Shown in pieces: positions 17,701-25,595 of a stretch of DNA of 64,000 nucleotides. How positions within the stretch are numbered: position 1 is the stretch's first letter; every line of letters begins with the position of its first letter. Source of the stretch: Actinoallomurus purpureus. Its GTDB lineage: Bacteria; Actinomycetota; Actinomycetes; Streptosporangiales; Streptosporangiaceae. A program made the position numbers and the translations under genes. The stretch is from NCBI RefSeq assembly GCF_024055795.1, contig NZ_JAMXMY010000015.1, forward strand, positions 124,001-188,000, written 5' to 3'. Under the pieces are notes generated by a model, which was not told the origin of the DNA, ran no database searches, and saw only the letters and a list, made by a program, of their open reading frames with translations.

Positions 17701-18744
17701 GGCATCCACCTCATCGTCACCACCGCGCGGTGGGTGGAGCTCACGGCGGCCGTGCGCGACCAGGCCGCCACCCACCTGGAGCTGCGGATGGGCGACCCGA
17801 TGGACTCGGAGGTCGACACCCGCCGCGCGGCGAGCGTGCCGCGCGTCCCCGGACGCGGCATCACCCGCGACACCAAGCTGCACTACCTCACGGCGCTGCC
17901 GCGCATCGACTCGGTGGAGAGCGCCGACGACCTCGCCGACGGCATCGCGGGCCTGGTCGCCGCGGTGCGCGAGAGCTGGGCCGGTCCAGTCGCGCCTCCG
18001 GTGCGGATGCTGCCGGCCCGGCTCAGCGTGCGGGAGCTGCCGGCGCCCGAGGGCGACTTCCGGGTGCCGATCGGCCTGGAGCAGGAGCGGCTCTCCCCCG
18101 TGGTGCACGACTTCGCCGAGACCCCGCACATGGTGGTCGTCGGCGACACCGAGAGCGGCAAGACGAACCTGCTGCGCCTGGTCGCCCGGGCCGTGACCCA
18201 GCGGTACACGCCCGCGGAGGCGCGCATCATGGTGGTCGACTACCGCCGTGAGCTGGCCGAGGCGGTCCCCGAGGACTATCGCCTCGGGCACGCGGTCGCC
18301 ATCGACGCGCTGCGCGAGCTGGTCACCGGCGCGGGCCAGGCGATCAAGGAGCGCGTGCCGGGCCCGGACATCACCCCGGCCCGGATGAGGCTGTGCGACT
18401 GGTGGAGCGGACCCCGGCTGTTCGTCCTGGTCGACGACTACGACATGGTCGGGGCGGGGCCCATGCAGCATCCGTTCGACCCGATCGTCGACCACCTCGC
18501 CCTCGGGTGGGAGGTCGGGCTGCACATGGTCGTCGCCCGCTCCGCCGCGGGCGCCGGGCGCGGGATGGGCGAAATGATGATGCGCCGGCTGCAGGAGGTC
18601 AACACGCCGTCCCTCCTGATGTCCTGCCCGCCCGACGAGGGATACCTCTTCGGCAACGTCAAGGGCCGCATCCTGCCGCCCGGCCGGGCCATCCGGATCG
18701 CCCGGCGCAAGGCCGTGCAGATCCAGACGGCCATGCTCGACTGA
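14797..18744 (+). CDS. eccC: Type VII secretion ATPase EccC (EccCa-EccCb fused)
   Basis: 1315 residues, the usual length for single-chain EccC. The start is TTG 14797 with AGGAGG eight bases upstream. Two membrane segments lie near 43-62 and 68-86, followed by three FtsK/SpoIIIE ATPase domains. Walker A motifs: GATGSGKS (483-490), GGPQSGKS (832-839), GDTESGKT (1116-1123). Walker B-like strands include LFVVVDEFSELL in domain 1, VFLVVDGW in domain 2 and LFVLVDDYD in domain 3; only domain 1 keeps the D-E pair, as in known EccC where ATPase-1 is the competent one and ATPase-2/3 bind substrate signals. Transcribed divergently from eccD and convergent with the sigma factor gene. Confidence 0.97.
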   Translation: MSFVLFRRPMRRRPPEMPEGELTLQEPPTLPETVPDNSAVWTYLPMALMSVAMVMMYMTRGSGAKNSFLPLALGLMVLAAGGMLVGQGMRKSSERKEKLKGARRDYLRYLSQTRRKVRTAVRDQQRALAWRHPAPQTLWSMVGTTRMWERRPSDPDFGEARLAVGDQKLGLRLAPTATKPVQDLEPLTAHALRGFVRAYSTVPDQPTAVYLQSWARVLFRGDETQIRGAVRALIAQLALFHSPDDLWIAICVAPDRLAEWEWVKWLPHNLNPHDSDGAGQVRMIASDFPELEGMLGAEFWERPAYDPEAMPAREEPYTVLVVDGGTVPAGHALDGPGMRNVVVLDMSGALTWRPGRTTLRLDVGDGEIRLVRTDRERKEQLTLLGRPDALGVRTATAFARRLAPYRLGVGAESTEPLSATTDLGTLLGITDLYRHDPQTLWNKRTAAERLKVPIAVGADSKLVELDIKESAQGGTGPHGMLIGATGSGKSELLRTLVLAMALTNSSETLNFVLVDFKGGATFLGLDELPHVSAVITNLADEASLVARMRDALHGELMRRQELLRAAGNYVSALEYEKARAAGAALEPLPSLFVVVDEFSELLAAHRDFMELFVMIGRLGRSLGVHLLLASQRLDEGRMHQLESHLSYRIGLRTFSAMESRGVLGVPDAHQLPPQPGSGFLKTGVEALTRFRAAYSSGPYRRRGKADQARVASQVVPWSASRVAQVDPVPVQETPEEPEETAETLLSVAVDRLRDAGPPAHQVWLPPLDLPPALDQILPPLAPDDEYGLTTVDWERRGGLTVPVGIVDRPFEQIRDLLVVDLSGAGGHVAIAGGPQSGKSTLVRTLITALALTHTPREVQFYCLDFGGGTLAGIAGLPHVAGVATRLDEERVSRTVAEVTALLADREQFFLAHGIDSMATYRRRRAAGEFADQPHGDVFLVVDGWSTVRQDFDRYIQTFSAIAARGLSFGIHLIVTTARWVELTAAVRDQAATHLELRMGDPMDSEVDTRRAASVPRVPGRGITRDTKLHYLTALPRIDSVESADDLADGIAGLVAAVRESWAGPVAPPVRMLPARLSVRELPAPEGDFRVPIGLEQERLSPVVHDFAETPHMVVVGDTESGKTNLLRLVARAVTQRYTPAEARIMVVDYRRELAEAVPEDYRLGHAVAIDALRELVTGAGQAIKERVPGPDITPARMRLCDWWSGPRLFVLVDDYDMVGAGPMQHPFDPIVDHLALGWEVGLHMVVARSAAGAGRGMGEMMMRRLQEVNTPSLLMSCPPDEGYLFGNVKGRILPPGRAIRIARRKAVQIQTAMLD

Positions 18745-18874
18745 GGGCGAGAACACGAGCGGCGCCGCTCGAAGGGCGAGAGCACGAGAACGGCGCCGCT
18801 CGATCCGGAGCAGGCCCAAGGGGACCCGGCGTGCCGGTGGCCCCCCGGAGGCTTGGGCACCGGAGCGGCGCCAC
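18745..18874. terminator. Palindrome-rich convergent gap
   Basis: Between the convergent eccC and sigma genes, GAGCGGCGCCGCTC (18756-18769) recurs as ACGGCGCCGCTCGA near 18791 and as GAGCGGCGCCACTC just before the sigma stop. Self-complementary GC arms in multiple copies suit bidirectional termination. No T-tract is present. Confidence 0.45.
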
Positions 18875-19486
18875 TCAGTCCATCACGGCACGGTTTCGCA
18901 GGGACGCGCGCAGCGCGCGCATGGCGTAGTGGGCACGGGACTTGACCGTCCCCGGCGCGAGACCGAGTATGGCGGCCGTCTGCTCCGCGCTGTAGCCGAG
19001 GTAGTAGGTGTAGATGAGGACCTCGCGCTGCTGCTCGGTGAGCTCGTTCATGACCTCGAGAACGGCCCGGAACGTGACCACGCGCTCGGCCGGATCGGGC
19101 ACGGCGTATTCACCGGACTCGTCGTCGCCGACCTCGTTCGGCCGGGCCTGCCGCGCGCGGTAGTGGTCGATCACGAGCCGGTGCGCGACGGTGAACAGCC
19201 AGGTGCGGACCCGGTCCGTCGTGGGGTCGAGGATCTCGCGGTGCTGCCAGGCCCGTACGGCGGTCTCCTGGACGATGTCCTCGGCCCGGTGCCGGTCGCC
19301 GTTGCACAGCCGGAGGGCGAAGTTGAGCAGCACGGTGCCGTGCCGCTCGTACAGTACGCGGGAAAAGGCGTCGTCGCGCGCCGGATCGTGCTGCAGGGCC
19401 GGAACACGCGGGGCGTCATGCCGTCGCGGCACGGCTACTCGCCACGCGGCCGCGGGCGGCCGGTCCAGCACTCGGCTGCGCGTCAT
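18875..19486 (-). CDS. ECF-type RNA polymerase sigma factor
   Basis: 203 residues from ATG 19486 (GAGG nine bases upstream); in-frame starts further up (19501, 19567) are possible. Region 2 contains HRAEDIVQETAVRAWQHRE and RTWLFTVAHRLVIDHYRAR; region 4 contains LTEQQREVLIYTYYLGYSAE and LGLAPGTVKSRAHYAMRAL. The domain layout matches SigK/SigL-like ECF factors of actinomycetes. No anti-sigma gene is adjacent. Its position inside the T7SS locus between eccC and mycP suggests it may transcribe secretion genes, but no target promoter could be confirmed. Confidence 0.92.
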   Translation of the reverse strand: MTRSRVLDRPPAAAWRVAVPRRHDAPRVPALQHDPARDDAFSRVLYERHGTVLLNFALRLCNGDRHRAEDIVQETAVRAWQHREILDPTTDRVRTWLFTVAHRLVIDHYRARQARPNEVGDDESGEYAVPDPAERVVTFRAVLEVMNELTEQQREVLIYTYYLGYSAEQTAAILGLAPGTVKSRAHYAMRALRASLRNRAVMD

Positions 19487-19806
19487 GGAATGCGACCTCA
19501 TTCTCACGATTCGTCGTTCCGGGCCGGCCACGGTGCTACTTGACCTGGGCCGTTGATGAAGGTTCAACTATCAAGCTGTGGTCTTGGCGAGCCCTTGCCG
19601 CCGACTTGCCGACCGTGACCCGCGGAGTCAGGACACCGGCCAACGCCCTGCCGTGCTTCCTCACCGATGTCCTCCCTCTACACGGTCCTTCTCGGTGCCG
19701 GGCCGCCCAAGCAGAACGCTGCGGACCGGCCGGTGCGGAGATCATCGCCCCGCGGTGGACAATCGCCGGCAGCTCTCTCGGGGGACCACCGGCACCCGGA
19801 CACGCC
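19487..19806. promoter_or_regulatory. Upstream region of the sigma gene
   Basis: 320 bases between mycP's end and the sigma start. It contains GTTGATGAAGGTTCAAC at 19551-19567, an imperfect inverted repeat with GTTGA/TCAAC arms that could serve as an operator or part of the promoter on the minus strand. No gene is seen in the remainder. Confidence 0.35.
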
Positions 19807-21030
19807 CTAGGCGGCCCGGTCCCCGGCCGGCCGCCAGCCCCGGGCCCGGCCGAGCGGGACGATCGCGGCCGCGCACGCGACGAGGGCCACGATCCCGCCT
19901 CCGACCGAAGCGATGATCAACGCTCGGGTACGGGGGCCGTGCGCGGTCTGGGCCGGCATCCGCATGGCTGCCGAGGGCGTCGGCCGGGCCGTCACCGGGG
20001 ATGACACCGCCGCCACGGCGGCGTACGGGTCCAGGACGGGCCTCGCCGCAGGGTAGGCGGACGCGACGAGCCGGTTCGCCACCTCGGCCGCCGTCAGCCG
20101 GGGCTGGTACGCGCGAACGAGGGCGGCCGTACCGGCCACGAACGCCGCGGCCAGCGAGGAGCCGGAGCCGATGTAGTTCCCGGAGCCCTTGGGGCCGATG
20201 CTCACGACGGCGTCGCCGGGCGCGGCCAGGTCGGTGGCGAAGACGTTCGGCGCATCCTGCGGACGTGAGCCGTCCGGCCCGTAGTCCTCGACCGCGACCA
20301 CCTGCGGGATGAAGGCGGGGAAGTAGGGCCGCGCGGGCGGCGCGGAGACCGCCGCGCCGGCGGAGGTGGGCACGGCGTCCGGCGCCGCGGGCGCGACCAC
20401 GACGGCGTCCTTGCGGGTGGCGTAGACGACCGCGGCCGTCAGCTCCGCTCTGCCCTCGGTCAGGGCCGCGCCGACGTACACGACCCGGGCTCCACGGTCG
20501 ACGGCGGCACGGATGCCGGCCGCGACCTCTCGGGGTGCGGCGACGCCGTTCTTGCCGGTGCCGCGTACCGCGAGGATCCGCGCCCGGGGCGCGATCCCGC
20601 CGCCGGTCGCGTCCTCGGCACGCCCCGCGATCAGGCCGGCCACGAAGGAGCCGTGCCCGACACAGTCCTGGCCGGCGTCCGCCACCGCGGTGACCCGGCC
20701 GGCCAAAGCGGGGACGTTCGCGGCCACGCCGGTGTCCACGACGCCGACCGTGACTCCGGCGCCGTCGCTGAGCTCTCGGACCCGGGACACCCCTAGCGCG
20801 CTCACCGTCCACGGCTGCGCATGGGCCGCGGTGGAGGACGCGCCGGTGCACGACCGGCCGGACGCGAGCACCGACGGAATGACGGGCAGGCCGACGGGGC
20901 CGGGCGCGGCAGCGGACGGCCGTTCGTACGCCGTGGCCGCCGCGGCTCCGGGGAAGGCGGAGACGAGAAGCGAGGCCGTGGCGGCGGCCACCGACGCCAC
21001 GGCGCGCAGACGCCGGGGGACACGTCGCAT
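19807..21030 (-). CDS. mycP: Type VII secretion mycosin (subtilisin-like protease EccP/MycP)
   Basis: 407 residues with a Sec signal peptide (1-32), an S8 protease domain and a C-terminal anchor helix at about 371-393 followed by basic residues, the standard mycosin layout. Catalytic residues read as Asp99 (GVVDTG), His126 (CVGHGSFVAG) and Ser291 (GSGSSLAAAF). The oxyanion-hole Asn usually found in AAGN is replaced: the aligned strand reads VVVAPAAPDAVP near 210-220. Mycosins cleave ESX substrates and stabilise the membrane complex independently of proteolysis. It is divergent from the EccA-like gene and downstream of it sits the sigma factor. Confidence 0.93.
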   Translation of the reverse strand: MRRVPRRLRAVASVAAATASLLVSAFPGAAAATAYERPSAAAPGPVGLPVIPSVLASGRSCTGASSTAAHAQPWTVSALGVSRVRELSDGAGVTVGVVDTGVAANVPALAGRVTAVADAGQDCVGHGSFVAGLIAGRAEDATGGGIAPRARILAVRGTGKNGVAAPREVAAGIRAAVDRGARVVYVGAALTEGRAELTAAVVYATRKDAVVVAPAAPDAVPTSAGAAVSAPPARPYFPAFIPQVVAVEDYGPDGSRPQDAPNVFATDLAAPGDAVVSIGPKGSGNYIGSGSSLAAAFVAGTAALVRAYQPRLTAAEVANRLVASAYPAARPVLDPYAAVAAVSSPVTARPTPSAAMRMPAQTAHGPRTRALIIASVGGGIVALVACAAAIVPLGRARGWRPAGDRAA

Positions 21031-21063
21031 ACGCTCAGCGTAGAAACCCGATCTTGTCGTTCT

Positions 21064-21081
21064 CTTGTCGTCCGGGACAAG
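21064..21081. promoter_or_regulatory. Inverted repeat in the mycP/eccA-like divergent gap
   Basis: CTTGTC and GACAAG arms are separated by six bases, and an extra TTGTCG lies 11 bases to the left as a direct repeat. The site is central in the 167-base gap between two divergently read T7SS genes, so it is a plausible operator or sigma recognition element. Not matched to any known regulator. Confidence 0.35.
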
Positions 21082-21197
21082 GATCCCCGCTGGTCAGAGC
21101 CCTTGCGGGCAAGGGTGTCAAGCGGCCCGCGCGAACGGCATGATGGATGTCTCGTCGGCACCCCCCCCACCACCACCGACCCGAGGAGGGTTCAAGC

Positions 21198-24100
21198 GTG
21201 TCTCGGCAGTTGCTCACGGTCTCCCCGGAAGAGCCAGGCGCTTTCCGGACAATCGCGGAGGCGCTGGCGGCGGCACGTACCGGGTCGGTGATCCGTGTCC
21301 GGCCCGGCCGGTACGCCGAGAGCCTCTTCATCCGGACCCGGGTCACGATCGTGGCCGACGGGGACCGGGGCAGCGTCGAGATCTGTCCGCGGAGCGGTAC
21401 CGCGGTGATGCTCGTGGCGGACGCCGTGATGCTCACGGACCTCACGCTGCGCGGTGGCGGCGACGACGTGCCGGTCGTGGACGCGGCGCGCGGGCAGGTC
21501 GCGATGGAGGGCTGCACCGTGGCCGGTTCCGGCTGGACGGCCGTCCTGGCCCGCGGGTCCGGTTCGCTCGCGATGCGCGGCTGCCGGATCACCAACGCCG
21601 AGGGCGCGGGCATCGTCGACACCGCGGATGCGGCCAGCATCATCGAGGACTGTCTCATCGAGAACCTCGGCACCTCCGCCGTCGTGCTCGGTGAGAAGTC
21701 CCGCTCGACGATCCGAGGCTGCCGGCTGCGGGACGCCCGCGGCAACGGCGTGCTCGCCAACGGCGAGGCCCAGGGCACGATCGAGGACTGCGAGATCTCC
21801 ACGACCTCGAAGCCGGCCATCGCCCTCGAGGGCGACAGCGCCACCCGGATCGTGCGGACGAGCGTGCGCGACTGCGCGGTCGGCGTGTACGTGACCAGCG
21901 GGTCGCGTCCTACGCTGGAGGAGGTCTCGGTCACCGACATCACCGCCGGTTCCGGCATCGTGCTGGCCGGAGGCGCGGATCCGCTGCTGCGGCGCTGCCG
22001 GACGGCCCGTACGAAGGACAGCGGGCTGTCCGTCGCCGAACGCTCGCGCGGCACCTTCGAGGACTGCGAGTTCGCCGGGTCGGCCGCGCCCGCGATCAGC
22101 GTCGTGGGGACCAGCTCGCCGACGCTGATCGGCGCGACGGTGCGCGAGTGTGCCGACGCGTCCGCGTCCGTGCTGCTGGCGGAGGACTCCGTCGCGGAGT
22201 TCGACCGGCTGGAGGTCGTGGACGCCGCCGGTACCGCGATCGCCATCCGGACCGGCGCCAACCCGCTGGTCCGTAACGCGACGGTCACCGCGCCCGGCGG
22301 GACCGGCGTCGAGGTCACCGAGGATGGGCGCGGGCGGCTGGAGCACTGCGCCGTCGAGCGGGCCGGCGGCGCCGCCGTGCGCATCGCGAGCGGGGCCAAC
22401 GTCTCCTTCCGCGACTGCGATCTCCGCTCCCCCGGCGACGCCGGGGTCGCCGTCGAATCCGGCGGGATGGCCACGATCCAGGACTGCGCGGTCTCCGGGA
22501 GCGACGCCTCCGGCGTGGTCGTACGCGAGGGCGGCGACCTGAACCTCACCCGGGCGCGGATCAGCGGCTCCGGCGCCCACGGCGTGCTCCTCACGGCCGG
22601 CGCGCGGGCCACGCTCGACGCTTGCGAGATCACCGGGAGCGTCGGCGACGGCGTCCGGGTCGACACCGCGGAGGCCGTCTCCGTCACCGGCTGTGCCGTG
22701 CGCGACAACCGCGGTGCCGGGCTGCGGCAGTCACGCCCCGGCGGCCGGCTGACAGTGCGCGACCTGGACGGCTCCGGGAACGCCGTCCCCGACTCCTGGG
22801 GCGACGACGTCGCCGTGGAGGCCACCGGCACGCCGGACGGCAGGGCCACCCGCGCGCCCGCGTCCGCCGGCCCGCTGGAGGAGTTGGAGTCCCTCATCGG
22901 CCTCGAGGGCGTGAAACGTCAGGTGCGCGCGCTTGTCAATCTGAATCAGCTGTCGCAGCGCAGGGCCCGGCTCGGCATGCCGGTGCCGCCGATGAGCCGG
23001 CATCTGATCTTCGCGGGCCCGCCGGGAACCGGCAAGACCACGGTCGCCCGGTTGTACGGCGGCGTCCTCGCCTCCCTTGGCATGCTCTCCTCCGGGCATC
23101 TGGTGGAGGTCTCCCGCGCCGATCTGGTCGCCCAGTACGTCGGCGCCACGGCCATCAAGACGACGGAGGCATTCAACGAGGCGCTCGGCGGCGTCCTGTT
23201 CATCGACGAGGCGTACACCCTGGTCACCGAGGGCAGGGGCGGCTCGCACGACTTCGGCCGCGAGGCCATCGACACCCTCGTGAAGCTGATGGAGGACCAC
23301 CGCGACGAGGTCGTCGTGGTGGCGGCGGGTTACACCGCCGAGATGCAGGGGTTCCTGTCCGCCAATCCGGGCATGGCCTCGCGGTTCAGCCGGACCATCG
23401 AGTTCACCAACTACTCGGTCGACGAGCTCGTCACGATCACCGAGAAGATATGCGAGAGCCACCGCTACGAACTGGACCCGACCACGCGTCAGGCGCTCTC
23501 CGCGCACTACGAGCGGATGCCACGGGACGCCGCCTTCGGCAACGGCCGTACGGCGCGCCTGGTCTTCGAGGAGATGATCGAGCGGCAGGCGTTCCGGCTC
23601 GCGTCCATGACCGACCCGGCGGAGAGCGACCTCACCCTGTTGCTGCCGGAGGACGTCAGCGACGCTGCGGCCACGGACGGCGCCGTGGGCGAGGAGCGCG
23701 AGACGCTGCTGGCCCAGCTGTCGGACATGGTCGGCCTGGCCGGCGTGAAACGCGAGGTGAAGGACATCGTCGACCTCCTCGCGACGGCCCGGCAGCGGGA
23801 GGCCGCCGGGCTGCCCGTGCCCCGACTCAGCCGGCATCTCGTCTTCACCGGGTCGCCCGGTACCGGCAAGACCACCGTGGCCCGGCTCTACGCCGAGCTG
23901 CTGCACAGCCTGGGCGCACTCCCGCGCGGCCAGCTGGTCGAGGTGGCACGCGTCGACCTCGTGGGCCGCTACGTGGGTCACACGGCGCAGCTCACGAAGG
24001 AGGTCTTCCAGCGCGCGCTGGGCGGTGTCCTGTTCATCGACGAGGCGTACACGCTGACCCCCGAGGGAGCGTCCAACGACTTCGGCCGTGAGGCGGTGGA

Positions 24101-24515
24101 GACCCTGCTCAAACTCATGGAGGACCACCGCGACGAGGTGGTCGTCATCGTCGCCGGATACACCGAGGAGATGCGGCGCTTCCTGAGTTCCAACCCCGGT
24201 CTCGCCTCCCGGTTCTCGCGGCAGGTGGAGTTCGAGGACTACAGCACCGACGAGCTCGTCGCCATCATGCGGAACCAGGCCGCGGCCGGGGGCTACGAAT
24301 GCGCTCCAGAGACGCTCTCGGCACTGCGCGAGTACCTCGACGCCCTGCCACGGGACCGGACCTTCGGCAACGCGCGTCTCGTCCGGCAGCTGCTGGAGAC
24401 GATGATCACCCATCAGGCGCGGCGGCTCGGCGGGATGCGGTCGCCCGGCGTGGCGGACCTGCGCCTTCTGCTGCCCGAGGACCTGCCACCCGCGAACACC
24501 CCCAGCGCGCGCTGA
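21198..24515 (+). CDS. EccA-like protein: beta-helix domain fused to two CbxX-type AAA+ ATPases
   Basis: 1105 residues from GTG 21198 (GGAGG eight bases upstream; the longer ATG at 21147 has no ribosome site). Residues 1-540 are a right-handed parallel beta-helix with many repeats of (I/V)xDC(E/T/A)(I/V)xxS, the pectate-lyase-like fold. Two tandem CbxX/CfqX AAA+ modules follow: Walker A GPPGTGKT near 607 and GSPGTGKT near 885, each with VLFIDEAY Walker B and an Arg-finger region (ASRFSR). EccA of mycobacterial ESX systems has one such ATPase with a TPR N-terminus and helps substrate release; here the N-terminal module is a beta-helix and the ATPase is doubled. Last gene of the locus. Confidence 0.92.
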   Translation: MSRQLLTVSPEEPGAFRTIAEALAAARTGSVIRVRPGRYAESLFIRTRVTIVADGDRGSVEICPRSGTAVMLVADAVMLTDLTLRGGGDDVPVVDAARGQVAMEGCTVAGSGWTAVLARGSGSLAMRGCRITNAEGAGIVDTADAASIIEDCLIENLGTSAVVLGEKSRSTIRGCRLRDARGNGVLANGEAQGTIEDCEISTTSKPAIALEGDSATRIVRTSVRDCAVGVYVTSGSRPTLEEVSVTDITAGSGIVLAGGADPLLRRCRTARTKDSGLSVAERSRGTFEDCEFAGSAAPAISVVGTSSPTLIGATVRECADASASVLLAEDSVAEFDRLEVVDAAGTAIAIRTGANPLVRNATVTAPGGTGVEVTEDGRGRLEHCAVERAGGAAVRIASGANVSFRDCDLRSPGDAGVAVESGGMATIQDCAVSGSDASGVVVREGGDLNLTRARISGSGAHGVLLTAGARATLDACEITGSVGDGVRVDTAEAVSVTGCAVRDNRGAGLRQSRPGGRLTVRDLDGSGNAVPDSWGDDVAVEATGTPDGRATRAPASAGPLEELESLIGLEGVKRQVRALVNLNQLSQRRARLGMPVPPMSRHLIFAGPPGTGKTTVARLYGGVLASLGMLSSGHLVEVSRADLVAQYVGATAIKTTEAFNEALGGVLFIDEAYTLVTEGRGGSHDFGREAIDTLVKLMEDHRDEVVVVAAGYTAEMQGFLSANPGMASRFSRTIEFTNYSVDELVTITEKICESHRYELDPTTRQALSAHYERMPRDAAFGNGRTARLVFEEMIERQAFRLASMTDPAESDLTLLLPEDVSDAAATDGAVGEERETLLAQLSDMVGLAGVKREVKDIVDLLATARQREAAGLPVPRLSRHLVFTGSPGTGKTTVARLYAELLHSLGALPRGQLVEVARVDLVGRYVGHTAQLTKEVFQRALGGVLFIDEAYTLTPEGASNDFGREAVETLLKLMEDHRDEVVVIVAGYTEEMRRFLSSNPGLASRFSRQVEFEDYSTDELVAIMRNQAAAGGYECAPETLSALREYLDALPRDRTFGNARLVRQLLETMITHQARRLGGMRSPGVADLRLLLPEDLPPANTPSAR

Positions 24516-24606
24516 GCACGCCCCGCAGGCCGGCGATCAACGGGTCGCCGACCTGTGGGATGCCGGTTGCAATCACGCCGATGTACGGCACTGACCTGTG
24601 GAAACG

Positions 24607-24697
24607 CTACCGGACCGGCAGGCCGGTGATGGTGCGGCCGATGACGAGGCGCTGGATCTCCGAGGTGCCCTCGAAGATGGTGAAGATCTTGCTGTCC
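24607..24697 (-). pseudogene. Detached C-terminal tail of an acyl-CoA dehydrogenase gene
   Basis: The minus strand encodes SKIFTIFEGTSEIQRLVIGR plus the terminal TITGLPVR and TAG stop, the same last ~30 codons as the intact gene at 50932-52161. About five base differences are visible over ~87 bases, and similarity stops abruptly at 24697. The fragment has no start or upstream portion. It marks the left side of the accessory region. Confidence 0.8.
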
Positions 24698-24987
24698 TCC
24701 GGGTCCTGCTCACCGCGCCGCAGGCTCCACGAATGAACGCGATCACGGAACGCTGGGTCGGGAGCGTACGCCGTGAACTGTTGGACCGAATCCTCATCAT
24801 GAACGCCCGCCACCTGCGCAAGGTCCTCGCCAAATATGAGATCCATTTCAACAACCACCGGCCGCATCGGGCGCTGAACCACGCCAGCCCGCTCCGACCG
24901 CTCCCCGGCCCCGCCACCACCGACGTGAAGATCACCCGACGAGACAGACTCGGTGGCCGCCTCCACGAATACGCCCAGGTCGCCTAG
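24698..24987 (+). pseudogene. C-terminal fragment of an rve-type (IS3/IS481-like) transposase
   Basis: Reads QAPRMNAITERWVGSVRREL, then LLDRILIMNARHLRKVL and YEIHFNNHRPHRAL, the conserved end of the integrase catalytic core including the final Glu of the DDE triad (ITERW). The first two acidic residues and the HTH are missing. Its left end abuts the acyl-CoA dehydrogenase tail directly. Similar debris occurs at 30232 and 34091. Confidence 0.8.
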
Positions 24988-25121
24988 GGGTAGCCGAATT
25001 ACGGGCACCCACAGGGTTAAGGCGAAAGTGTTCGCCCTGAACGATGGCGTGCTGACCGCCCGCATTGTGGCTACGGCATGTCAATTGCTGCGACCGTTCG
25101 TCTCCGGGATCTCCGGTCGGG

Positions 25122-25307
25122 ATGACGCTGCGCGCGTGCTGCTCTGCCGAAGTGAATTTGACCGAGGGCGAACGCGCGGTGCTGCTCGATCCGGCCGAGT
25201 CGCAGCGGGCCCGGCTGCTGTGCGAACTGCAAGCCGGACACGCCGGACCGCACTGCGCACTCGGCGACAACGACGATCAGACCGAGCAACGCGCCGCAAT
25301 CTCCTGA
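25122..25307 (+). CDS. Small Cys/His-motif protein (hypothetical)
   Basis: 61 residues from ATG 25122. The C-terminal half has ARLLCELQAGHAGPHCALGD, a C-x5-G-H-x-G-P-H-C arrangement seen in many short actinobacterial proteins and possibly metal-binding. After the TGA the same frame continues openly to 25397, ending MHVKFWPDHGPCPKYDEPD, so an internal stop may have shortened a larger gene. Start choice is uncertain; an upstream TTG at 25065 is in frame. Confidence 0.4.
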   Translation: MTLRACCSAEVNLTEGERAVLLDPAESQRARLLCELQAGHAGPHCALGDNDDQTEQRAAIS

Positions 25308-25400
25308 ACCGCGAACGGCGGCCGGGAACTGGTCATGCATGTGAAGTTCTGGCCCGACCACGGCCCCTGTCCCAAGTACGACGAACCCGACTGAGTGGTG

Positions 25401-25538
25401 TCAGGTCACGGGTAGGTCGTCGCCGTAGTCGATGGCGTCGAGTTCGAAGCAATACGCGCCCGGGTGGCCCAGCGGCAGGGTGCAACGCAAGGTCGAGCTC
25501 GGCTCCTGTGGCGGCCGTATCAGACCCCCTGCCAGCAC
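25401..25538 (-). CDS. Very small Cys/His-motif protein (hypothetical)
   Basis: 45 residues from GTG 25538, preceded by GGAGG at seven bases. Contains LRCTLPLGHPGAYCFELD, a C-x4-GH-x-G-x-Y-C pattern related in layout to the protein on the other strand at 25122. It follows the 288-residue gene by 57 bases in the same direction and could share its transcript. Function unknown. Confidence 0.4.
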   Translation of the reverse strand: MLAGGLIRPPQEPSSTLRCTLPLGHPGAYCFELDAIDYGDDLPVT

Positions 25539-25595
25539 GAACACGCCTCCGGGACGACGGCGTTCGCGGACCCCACGGGGCGGGTCCGCGACGCG

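Noticed and set aside
14593-18819. Minus-strand frame of 1408 codons covering eccC
   Set aside because: Shadow of eccC; the composition is Asp/Arg/Gly/His/Pro-rich without motifs, whereas the plus frame has three Walker A sites.
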